A stretch of 64,000 bases of DNA from Liolophura sinensis (Eukaryota; Mollusca; Polyplacophora; Chitonida; Chitonidae): NCBI RefSeq assembly GCF_032854445.1, contig NC_088295.1, positions 21,873,385 to 21,937,384 of the forward strand, in the 5' to 3' direction. The position numbers and the translations under genes are program-made. Positions 45,329-55,900 of the stretch are shown here, piece after piece; within the stretch, counting starts at the first letter, position 1, and the number at the start of each line of letters is the position of its first letter. The notes under the pieces were generated by a model. It did not search any database. It saw only the letters and a program-made list of their open reading frames with translations, and was not told the DNA's origin.

Positions 45329-47648
45329 ATGGATATAAAGGAGAGAATAATTTTGGAAGTTGAAAAGAATCCGGTATTATTTGATAAGTCGAATCCGAAT
45401 TACAAAAGAGTGGACTTTAACGAAGACATCTGGTCAAGTATTGGGGAAAAGCTGGGAATTTCAGGTGAGTAAAGTCTGTGGAAATCACTTCATCGTTTTA
45501 TAGACAATCCTCGGGGCAAGAAATTAACATATGCCCCCTAGACCCTGTCTAGTAAAATTTGCTGTTGGGCTAGTACATTTTATGGAACACTAGCCCTTCT
45601 GGCTATAGCCATTTTGAATACATAAAATCACTAGTCAGGGTAAAGAATGGACAGTAAACTATCAGAATACTTTCAATATTCTTTATGATCGGCTTTTAAT
45701 CTGTTGGCTATGATCTCCATGATACATCAGAAAAATAAAGACTTGTCACCTGTAATATTGTTCATAAATACCAGTTTGTAAGTTAACATGCATGTACATG
45801 TGTCAGTGATTTCCAACTCCTCAAAGATGTGGGCTAGCTACATGCTCAGTGGGCTAGTTAATTTCTTGTCGCACTAGCCATGCAGTCTAACAATTAAATT
45901 CAAGTCCTGATCCTATAGTGAGAATTTAATTAGCACGACCGAAACCGTATTCTCGCTGCCAAGCGACGGCGCCAGCTGCAGACGAAAAGTACGTTTTGTA
46001 CTTGTTTCTAACTAGTGCGTCGTTAGTTGCATGACATCCACGGTGACTCAAATTCCTCAAAATACTGTTTGGTGTGGGTTCATTTTCATTAACTGCTTGG
46101 GAGTAGCTTTGCTGGTTTTGACTCTGCAACATGTTATGAAGCACACATGTCGCTCGCACAACGGAATCCAAGTTTTCTGGGCTCAATGGTATTTTCCAGT
46201 GGTACATTCGCCATCGACTTGCTAAAATACCGAATGCGTTCTCGGAAATTCGTCGAGCGTACAAAAGGCGATAATTGTAAATCCTGTCTTCATCATTCAG
46301 TCCACGGACGGGTACTGGGCGCATTGTGTGGGTCGTGAGTGGGAAAGCTTCATCGGCAACCAGTGCATAAAGCATTGACCCTAGTTCTGGGGCGTCCGGC
46401 AACGGTTTGTCATTGGGAAGGCCGAGTGTGTCATTTTGAAGCTTTTTACCTAAAGCACTGCTCTTGAACAACCCGCCATCACTGTTCGAACCATACCCAC
46501 CAGCGTCTATTACGCTGAAGCAGTACTTGTCATCCACCAAGGCGAGAAGCACGATTGAAAATGTACCCTTGTAGTTATAATACGTGGATCCTGAAGCTGG
46601 GGGAGCAGTGATTACAACATGCTTCCCATCTAGTGCCCCAAAACAGTTGGGAAAATTCCAACGCTCAGAAAATCCTTTTTCTATATTTTCCCAGTCATCT
46701 GTAGTCGGTTCGCTCATGTAGATGGGTTGCAGCCTACGCCAGATAGCATCACACGTCTCCTTGACAATCTTGCTAACCGTAGATTTCCCAACACGGTAGC
46801 TGAAAGATATTGTTGAATATGAATCTCCAGTCGCCAGGAACCTGAAAAAATATTAAACAAAACTGTATATTTTCATTTCAGGTTCTGATGTTCAAACGAA
46901 ATGGCGAAACATTCGTGACTGCATGGCGATACATGTGAAGAAGAACAAGACCAAGAGTGGCCAGGCAGCTACCGCTAAAAAAACCATACAAGTATGAGCA
47001 TATCCTCGGGTTTCTCATTCCAACTCTGGATGAAAGGGCAACTAGCAGTAACTTAAACGATGACATTGGACCAGAGGACGAGGACGATGGATTTACGCTG
47101 GGCGATACACAAAATACACAGCTTGCCATCGATGAGGAGGTGGAACCGGAAAACGCAGCACAAAGTCCGGCAACAGTGCCTAAACCGAGCACCATTACAC
47201 CCCGACCCCCGCCAAAGAAAAGGCGAAATTCTCTCCCCGTCGAAAGTGTGGATACGGCCATAGTAGATTACATCATGAAAAAACCGATGAGGGCCCAAAA
47301 CGCGCCCCCCAAGTCGACGATGACGATATGATGATGTTTTTGAAGTCTCTGGCGCCTACCATCCGAAAGTTACCACCCCGAGGTCAGGCGGAAGTCCGCT
47401 TTTCTATTTCAAAAATCATTCATGATGCCGAAGTGGAATACCTGTACCCAAAATAGTCGTTCTCTCTAACCCCTATTCAAGTGGCGAACCCTAACCGATC
47501 GCAGAGTGTCAGTTGTCAAATGTACGATTCTCCATATCAGCGCAGTGACACTCCGTCTTCTCAGATCAGCAATCAGTCGTTTGGCAGCGATTCTGTGATG
47601 TTCAGCCCCGAGACGAATGCATACCCGATTAATATGTACAAGCACTAG
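45329..47648 (+). pseudogene. Harbinger ORF1: MADF (Myb/SANT-like) DNA-binding protein with BESS-like tail
   Basis: This accessory protein normally recruits the transposase to DNA. Exon 1 is 45329-45464 (start MDIKERIILEVEKNPVLFDK, a MADF domain) and exon 2 is 46882-47648, joined in phase (ISG|SDVQTKWRNIRDC). In exon 2 the frame shifts at the A7 run 46977-46983, where one A seems extra. It continues in another frame (PYKYEHILGFLIPTLDERA, then an acidic and PPPKKRR stretch). It shifts back at the C6 run 47305-47310, where one C seems missing, into a BESS-like DDMMMFLKSLAPTIRKLPPR. The in-frame TAG at 47454-47456 then precedes a plausible tail to 47648. With two frame changes and one stop it is most likely inactive. 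Its intron contains the antisense transposase exon. Confidence 0.8.
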
Positions 47649-48083
47649 AGCTGAAGGCCTACATGCAAATTAAGTGACGTTTCACATTCTGACATTTATT
47701 TGAGATCAAAACCCATTAAACTGCCGTTTGTGTAAAACCTGTTTTATTTGCGTACACCTGTAAAATCTGAATATAAACTCACCTTAGACATATTGCGAGC
47801 CTTTGTCGTGCTGTGATCGATTCGCGGTAATTTGTGCTTTCTTTGTTGATATCGCTCTCGATCTTAACGAATACATCCTCAAACTGCTGTGGAGTCATCC
47901 TGAAGTATTCGTGAAACTTGTCCTCGTATGAGGACAGCTCTCTCACCAGGTGATGATACTCTCCGTAAATCTTCCGAGCTTTGAATATTTCGTGCACCTA
48001 AATCGATGTTTGCGCTTTCGTTTCACACGAGCGACGGCGTAAAGCAAGACAATATCCTCGAACTCTGAGTCTGAGTTTTCCAT
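45926..48083 (-). pseudogene. Harbinger DDE transposase (HARBI1/PIF type), one frameshift
   Basis: Two exons in transcript order, 48083-47783 and 46841-45926, joined in phase (AICLR|FLATGDSYS). The N-terminal half has a helix-turn-helix region (SYRVGKSTVSKIVKETCDAI). The catalytic DDE_Tnp_4 domain shows FGALDGKHVVITAPP (first D), VIDAGGYGSNSDGGLF (second D) and RRISENAFGILASRWR (E), so the triad is intact. Near 47996-47998 a CCC run on the plus strand is probably one base short: KRKRKHRFR and VHEIFKARK lie in adjacent frames. The upstream Met at 48191 would read through the terminal repeat, so I prefer Met 48083. The intended product is about 405 residues, usual for the family. ORF1 exon 2 lies antisense in its intron. 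Confidence 0.88.
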
Positions 48084-48253
48084 ATCGACTATAAAGTTAG
48101 AGCTCACCGCCGGGTCTTCATTTGCTTTGGGTATTTTTTTTTTCAGCGCTGCGATTTCCCGCCAGAACCGCATTCGGTGGAAACCGTTCACGCTGCGGGA
48201 AACGCGACGGGTCCCGTAGCGGGAATCGCTGTGGTTCTGATGGAAACGGCCCT

Positions 48254-48780
48254 TAAGCCTTTATATACGACCATTTGAGAAGAGCTTCGGTGGGAAGGCT
48301 TCCTACAAACTTTCATTCAAGAGTTTACATCCCCAGTTGATTAGGTTTCCTCTGCGCATTCATGCAAGCATTTACATGCTCTGCCGCAAGAACATTTATC
48401 CAAGCCGTTATATGCCCAGTTGGAAAAGGTTCTTGTCAACATTCAACAACGTGTATATATGACCATTGTAAAAATACATGTATTCTTCTTATTTTTCATC
48501 TTTAGCCTTTAAATGTTCAATTGTAAAAGGTTCGTCTGAGCTTTCAGCCAGTCCTATAAGTATCCACTTTTTACAGGTTCTGCTCATCTTTCATCTATAC
48601 TGTTTATATACTAGGCTGTAAAAGACTCCTCTTAGCTTTCATCCATGCAATGGTATATGTCCATACAGGAAGGGTTCCTCTTTTTCATCAATGGGTTTAA
48701 ATCCTCAGCTGAACGGTTCCTATGTGCTTTCACCTATACAGGTGCTTTGGTTGTGACTGGTTCCTCACTGCGACCAAGCA
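48254..48780 (+). repeat. Decayed minisatellite, right part
   Basis: Units of roughly 45-60 bp built on 'aaggttcctctnagctttcatccaagcatttatatgcccagttg' recur about ten times with heavy divergence. They continue the array seen left of the Harbinger insertion. Confidence 0.65.
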
Positions 48781-51330
48781 CATTTTATATGCCCTGAATC
48801 TCTGTTATATCTTTGTAACCCTGAACACGCCAGAGGAGGAGTGACTTGCATTTTCTACAGGTACATGCCCTTTTCTTCAGCAGGGTGCATGAAGTACAAT
48901 GAGAAATGGTGATTCCTTAATAAAATGTGTAGAAATGTTATCCAAATCATCTTGTCCGATATGGACATATGGACAGCCTGAATGACAGGCATTTCTATTA
49001 AGGTGGCTTGGGGGGAGAGAGAAGGTGGCCAAAAACAATATTGTTGTACATGATTTTGAGTTCAAATATAATCGTCAAGCTCAAAATTAGGGTGCAGATA
49101 ATCATATCTCTTGTTGTCCGGATTCAAAGGTAGACGTAGCCACGAGACAATTTAGATTCCCGCAACAATTTAAACTGGATTGGGGCGGTTTTGTTCTAAA
49201 GTATATCTTAAAAGTTAGCAGGCGTTGTTGATCAGATTTAACCCACTGTTTGTTCCTGTATGAAGTCCCACAGGTAAGCTAGACACATTATGTATGATTG
49301 TGTGGAGTTTCTGCAAGGTTTCCTGCAGGGGGTGGGGGCTTATTTCAGTGCTGTTGTAGTATAATTTTATTTTTCATTGAAAAAAATGTATGAAAAATGC
49401 ATGATTAAAGAAAACACTGCACCCGAATATATACACCATATATGGAACTAATTGCCATTGCATTTAATTTAGCCTACTTCAGCGAATCCATTTTTTAAAT
49501 GATTATTACATAAATTAGTTTTGAAAGAGGTGTCTAGGCAAGGAAATTCAATAATACAAGTTCTATATAGTTTAAATCAAAGAAGTTAATAGCTTGTTTT
49601 GAATTACAAGGATACAGTTCGTGGCTCTTCATTTCACTACATGTGAAAATTGGCGTCAGAAAGCCCGTACATACAAATTGAACATGGGATTCAGTCACCA
49701 CTCAAAGTCGATACTCTAGGCAAGTAACTCTGTCAAAGGTTTCATCATAATTCTCTGTATAAGTCAGATATATAAAGTCAGTTTTCAGGAGTAAATTGAT
49801 GTTGTTGATGTTGTTTTACCTTTCCAAATGTTCATCAAGTCAGCATTTAATGTAACCAGTTATATCCTTTCACATGGAAAGCACTTATATCCCCTGGACT
49901 TAACACTTTATAATTATCTTGACCTGTGGATTTTGCGTCAGAAGTTATCAAGTTATCAAATAACCTGTTTTATAAATTCATTTCTACATGAAATTTCTAC
50001 TCTAAAATTGGGTTCAAGTGCCTTACACGCAGGTTAATATATAAAGTTTTAAATTCACAAGTTATAAAAGCCTGAACTTTGCAAAGCTAACCCTACTGAG
50101 TTAATCTTATAATTGAAGACAGTGTAATGTAGTGTAGGATATTTTATATACATGGTGACCTTGGCCTAAAACAGCTGAGGCATGACCATTTGACGTCTTA
50201 CTTCAATTATAGGATAAAAAAGTAGGTCGTCACCGAGATAACTGAACGGCTAAGACAAGTTCTGTATCGCTTAAATGTGACTTCACTGATTAATTTGATG
50301 TAAAGTAATAGGATTTAATATTTTCACAATGCAATACAATGCGGTATGCTTTCTTCGAGGTTAGTAGCTCTAAGTCTATATAGACACTCCATGTATATCT
50401 CGGTATCGGTGTAATTACTATTGACCCGAAAAGTGAAAGTTAACTGTTTGTCCTAGGATACCGCGTGAGGCTTTCAGGAGTCGTGTGATCATTAGTGCAT
50501 GTCTGTCTATACATAGTTACCGGTATAGTCTGTGCCCTAGTTCTAGTACATAATTTCGCTAATCTACCTCAAGGTTTGCTCGCCTCATTAACATAAATAC
50601 ACATAACAGACAAAAAGCCTGAGAGAGTGTGTGTACAGTGCCAGTCATAATGATATCTGAAAGGACATATTTCCGGAGGTAGCACATGACAGGCGACAGA
50701 ATATGTGTTGCGTGGTGCCCCAACAGATTTCCTCTGACACACCACTGTCTTGTTTGAAGAACTACACATAGCTGTACAACACCTAAAAGTAGTAGCACAT
50801 GAATGCGACCATTCTATTTCCCTGTAGTACACATGTTAACGTTAGATTAAGTACTGGAGCAAGTGCCAGGTTCAACCTATCAGAAAGCAGCTATAAAAGG
50901 ACTGATATACATGTGTAATTTGGTCAACAAATTCGGGGTTGCCTGGCAGTGAGAGAACAAGGACTCTCACCATTACCTGACGAACTATTTCGCTTGCCTC
51001 TACATTACTTATATTGATAACAACGTCTTCGTTTACATTGATGACGACGTTCCGGCGCGTCCTAACACGATTGTCTAGTCTGAAAACTGTTGCTCACTTC
51101 AGCGTATCCCATGCAATTTATTATAATGTTATATGAGTACAACGGTGTTTGAGTCCACACCCAAACGTCTTGATCAATAAATGAAGTTATTCACAATCAA
51201 GTTGTTACGCATTCCCTCACCACCTGACTTATTCTGAGTGCTACGCCATGAAGTTAAACTTCAAACTTCATAATCAGTTGTTTAGAAAAATTAAATAGCA
51301 GTGAATGTTATTTATAATAGCTAATTATAA
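48781..51330. other. Intergenic DNA
   Basis: AT-rich. I see no conserved ORF, repeat family or RNA gene. Confidence 0.5.
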
Positions 51331-51504
51331 TTTGACATCACAAAGTTTGTATATAGAGAACAGCTTCTGATTTTATTTTTACCCACGCTTCCATGTACAT
51401 TCTATCATCACATGCTTGATAACAATGTTAGAATGTACATCAAAATGTCGGTAAAAATAAAGTCAGAAGTTGTTATCCCTATAAAAACTAGTTTGTGATG
51501 TTAC
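51331..51504. mobile_element. 174-bp palindromic MITE
   Basis: Two arms of about 75 bp are inverted repeats of each other: the left arm has 'acatcacaaa', 'cttctgattttatttttac' and 'atgtacattcta'; the right arm has their complements in reverse order. A loop of about 20 bp separates them. It can fold as a near-perfect hairpin. There is no coding capacity. Confidence 0.85.
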
Positions 51505-51570
51505 TCTGTCAACTTCATTATATACAGCTTCTCTATGTCCTTTAAAGAACCTAATTGTAGTTTGATACTT

Positions 51571-51613
51571 GACCCCCCCCCCCCCCCCCCCACCACCACC
51601 ACCACCACCACCA
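51571..51613. repeat. Poly-C tract followed by (CCA)n
   Basis: A run of about 20 C residues is directly followed by about seven CCA/ACC triplets. Such a tract is prone to slippage and to sequencing error. Confidence 0.9.
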
Positions 51614-52295
51614 AATGGTCTGTGCTGATACATGGACTAACATGTATGCACAGTTGTACACTGCGCACGAGGAACTCTACATGTTTCGGTGCATGGATTA
51701 AACTCAGATGTACATCCGTGTACATTTGTTTAGACTATTTGTGCGCAACTTTATTTATTCTTAAATAGAAGAATGTCCTATTTATCATAAAACACCCCTA
51801 TATTAAAACACAGAGTGAGTCGGGTTAACGTTGAGTTAATATTTACCTGCTTTTACGCGTCGATATATCTTAATTAAGGTATATATGGTAGTGTATATGT
51901 ACTTTGAGTAACATGTCCCTCTTCTCGGATTATAACTATTTGGTTTGAGGTCTGGCATCCACCATGACAGCTTTGCCTTAAATGCCAGATAATGTTTTGT
52001 AAATTCTCAACTCAACATTCACTGATAGAAGCAAGAGAGCAAATCTGGGTGAATCATCCTCCTGTCAGAGCTGACAGATAGACACATATATGGTTTAACA
52101 ATAATAAAGAAAGCATATCTATGTCTTTTGTTGAATGTAAACTATGATTATAACATGCAACGCAAACATGTACATGTATGTCCCGAGCTAACCATAGTGT
52201 CAATCAACCTAAGTTAATTTGTTAATCAGAATATCACGTGATCGACAGTGGAAATTCACTTGGACATTCTCTTCAAGTTTGTCCTGAATGCCAAA

Positions 52296-52843
52296 TCAGA
52301 CACTTACGAGTGATTTCCATTCAGAAATATGTACAACAATTATGCCATACAACTTATATGTATCTGGGTCTTGGGAATCAAATGAAAATGGCCATCCATG
52401 CAGGGCCCGGAAGCTCTGATATTCTAGACGTCCGGAGATCGGTTCTAAACGTCCTTTCGACCAATTAAAGTAAACATAAACACTCAGATCTACGGAGCCT
52501 TTAACTTGAAAAATATTGAAAATTTGTGTTCCAAGATGGAGCTCATCTGAACGGGCAGCTAAATAGCTAAAGGGAATTCCTATCAATGCAGCATTGTCAT
52601 AGAAACCAATAGACGTGCATGTTTTCACTCCGTTTGAAAGCCGAGTTACATTGCCCGATTTTGCAAATTGCACAATTTCAAATACAAATTTTCAATAACG
52701 ACATGATGATTGCTTTTCCCCCCGAGGTTAAAATATCGGACAAACAAAGGTACAGTGCATTCATCTGTTTGAAGAAATATTTTAACATAACTTAGGTTGG
52801 CCCCTATCCGCCGTTTCATACGCCACTGTGTATATACATGCAC
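52296..52843 (-). pseudogene. Unrecognised open frames, broken by a frameshift
   Basis: Two overlapping minus-strand ORFs, 52843-52646 (65 codons) and 52673-52296 (125 codons), could be one gene fragment joined by a frame change near 52660-52680. The residues look protein-like: mixed hydrophobic and polar, for example FSYLAARSDELHLGTQIFN and VDLSVYVYFNWSKGRLEPIS. I recognise no domain. It may be an old gene or transposon fragment, or chance. Confidence 0.3.
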
Positions 52844-52844
52844 A

Positions 52845-52946
52845 TATTTATTTACTTATATGATTGGTGTTTTGCGCCATACTCAAGAATATTTCACTTA
52901 TACTATACGGCGACCAGCATTATGGTGGGAGGAAACCTGGCAGAGC
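52845..52946 (-). repeat. SINE copy H (minus, 3' half)
   Basis: Tail plus 'atgattggtgttttgcgcca', 'actcaagaatatttcactta' and the core 'gtgggaggaaacctggcagagc'. Confidence 0.8.
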
Positions 52947-55900
52947 TACATAGACAACTTGACACTTAAAGCTGTCTATTGTTTACCCCCAGCGCCTCAG
53001 TTTCAGCCACTCCCAAAACAGCGGCCATCGTATAAATGACAATTTTTTTTTTAGTTTTACATAGGCTTGAAACAACAATTAAAATAAATATAGATAAATT
53101 TCGGACAGTTATACATGAAAAAGTGATGTTTGTTATTTACAAAAATGTAGTGTATGTGTATGTCACGTATGTATTAAACTTATAACCAATTATCAGGTCA
53201 ATCACTGATTTTATATATGCATCACTATTAAGCTCTAAACAGATGTTGTTGCCCATACCAGTTACGTAAACCATATACGGCTGGTATAATTTTTAATCCA
53301 TGTCCCCAAATTCATCTTTGTATATACATATTTATATACACAGATAGCGCCGCTATGAAATTACTTAATTCGCACAATATGAAGGTAAACTTTATATAGT
53401 TCCAGAGGTTAGATCGCTGTACAGATAAATGGCACCCCTGTAATACTTCAGGTGATAAAAATGTGAGAGATTGAAGGTTAAGCTGTTATATGTACACGTA
53501 TATTATGCACTACATACAGACCTAGAAAATGTTCCCATTACCTGAACTTTCACTCCCGTTACAATGCATTATTATACTCGAGTTGTAGAGTGGTTTAAGT
53601 TTAATCCTAACTTAAAATATCTGTTTTCCACCAATTCCATCCTGAAAGGGGACCTATGTAATACAATTTTGCTGGTATATATACGCTAATCTACATCTGA
53701 TATAAAAACCTTATATATATATCTCACAATAGTCCCGCTGACAACTTGTATATACATGTCATTATAGACAGATAATGTGTGCAATAAATACCGCACTGCA
53801 AGAGCTTGTGTAGTTCACATACATGAACTCCCTGCACCCAGTGTCTCACTGATCCGTATGTCTGGTCTTTGTTTCCCTGTAACGGACGTTATCTCTAACA
53901 TAAATGGCCAAAGCTGGCGCCACATATAAAATTTGGCATCGGTAAGTCCCCGTGCTGGTGAGGGTTCGAATCCACATAGGCCACGCCAAATCGACTCATC
54001 AAAACTTCGTCAAGCTGGTTTCCGATGCAGGTCTGCTAAGGTAGTACATACAGTCAAATCGACGTGTGGAAACTGAGTAGCCAACATCCATATTACCTTT
54101 TTCTGTTCTTTAATATGCATATATAACAAATCAGTGAGTTGCTCTTGCTCCTTTCAACATGACTCAACTCACAATCTTTAACCCCGCATGCTTCACAAAC
54201 TCATCAGTCCAGCCTATTTTACAAAGGGGGTGTAATTTACAATATGTAGGTATATATACCTCCATGGTGACACTAAGCTGTCAGTGACGTCCGCGTGACC
54301 GTTTGCATAGTCTGACGCTCTTTAAAGACAACTTGTCTTCAAGCAATGCATGGTGTGCATATCTGTACGTTACACATATGAGGGAAGAGTTCGGCCGTAA
54401 CTTGCCAAACATCGTTGCATGTTTTACACCCTATTAAGTAATAATATAGGACTAAACGAGTTTTGTAATAAACATTTTCATGTAATGCAATAATATTGAC
54501 TATAACAGATATATGCATTGTTCTGTGTTTATTCAAGCGCTTGAGATTTATTTTTTTACTTGATTGGTGTTATACATGGCATATACTAAATAGTATTTCA
54601 CTTGTACAATGGCTGTCAGCATTATGGTGGGAGGCTCAAGCGATTACATGCCGCCAACATGGCTTTAATCATATCTCAGACAGTCATTTTGATTACAAGC
54701 CATTCCATCACATGGCTGCATGACATAGCCACCTTTTGGCGTTTATTTGTCCGTCTGTCTGTCAGTTAAGAGACCATATTACACCATACCGAAATTTTTT
54801 ATTACGTGTACACACGGTATGTGTTACATTACTGACGTATTCGGAAATATGCCTATCAATAACGTCATTCACGTTCCAACAATATCCCAACAGTTTACAA
54901 CGAAGACAGCATGAATGGCTAACCCTAGCATAATTCATACAATTTGCATATAGTAATATAATTTACTTGCCAAACAAATCAGACTGTTTCACACGATACA
55001 TGTTGTGTACGCGGAGTCACCGTGACACAAGTACATGTGTGCCGGTTTGTGCACAATCAGCCAGACTGGACGCCGTGCTCGCCACAATTAACAAGTATGT
55101 ACCTCGTCGACAATGTTCACTATATTCATACATGCGTAACCTGGAATTGGGTAGACGTCTCTTTAATGTCTCATACGTGTCACCCCCGCTCCACCCATGT
55201 TTCGCGACAGGGTATAGGCCACTACTGAGATTTTTCAGATCACAAAGGCGGCATCCACTAAAAATTCTTTTATGCCCCATTTCCTTACAAACAAACACTT
55301 ATGAATAAGCACTGCTCGAATACAGCCCACAGTGACGGTTTAGGATCCCTAGTATGAGTGGACGATCTATGTTGATTCAATACGTAACAATGTCATCAGC
55401 TTACGTGATTAAGTGTAAAGACCCTCGACCTGGTACGGAGAGGTCAAGTAGCCTATGTAGCTCGCGTGATATTTGAATTGTGTAAATTTCCCCCATCTGG
55501 TTATCATTCACCTGAAAGAGATAGGAGGATAAAGATAACCCTTCATGTACAAATGGACATGGGTTGGCCTAGCTATTTTCAGCAATATGCACGAAATCAT
55601 ACCAAATGTTCCATCAAGCGTATAGAACTTTTCCACAAATGAACGTTATTATTTGTAATCAGTCAACCCTACAGACTCTCGCAGTTTCTTTGACCATAGA
55701 ACTGCGGGGTATGTCCCCGATTATAATTATATACGCAGCCTATATACATGAAGATTGTTTATGTATGTATAGTGCCATGAGAATGACGTCCTCCATCCTG
55801 CAGGAGGACGAACCATAGACGCCCCCACTCAGTGACAGAGCATCCATCTGTACAGCTGACCAATATATAGTCTATCAAAACTGCTCTGAACACGCTGATA

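Larger units (their letters stand above)
45050..48253. mobile_element. PIF/Harbinger DNA transposon, 3.2 kb
   Basis: Both ends are present: AGGGCCGTTTCCA at 45050 and its inverse TGGAAACGGCCCT ending at 48253. They are flanked by TAA at 45047-45049 and 48254-48256, the 3-bp TWA target duplication of PIF/Harbinger. Subterminal regions are rich in 'gctgcgg(g/t)aatcgc' motifs in both orientations. It encodes a MADF/BESS DNA-binding protein (+) and a DDE transposase (-). Both reading frames are broken, so this copy looks non-autonomous, but its ends are intact and could be mobilised in trans. Confidence 0.95.

Noticed and set aside
45046-45330. Minus-strand ORFs of 94 and 134 codons near the left end of the Harbinger element
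   Set aside because: They run through the terminal inverted repeat and subterminal repeats and have no motif; they are by-products of GC-rich sequence.
46878-47331. Minus-strand 127-codon ORF within the transposon
   Set aside because: It is the shadow of MADF ORF1 exon 2, which has clear domain similarity on the plus strand.
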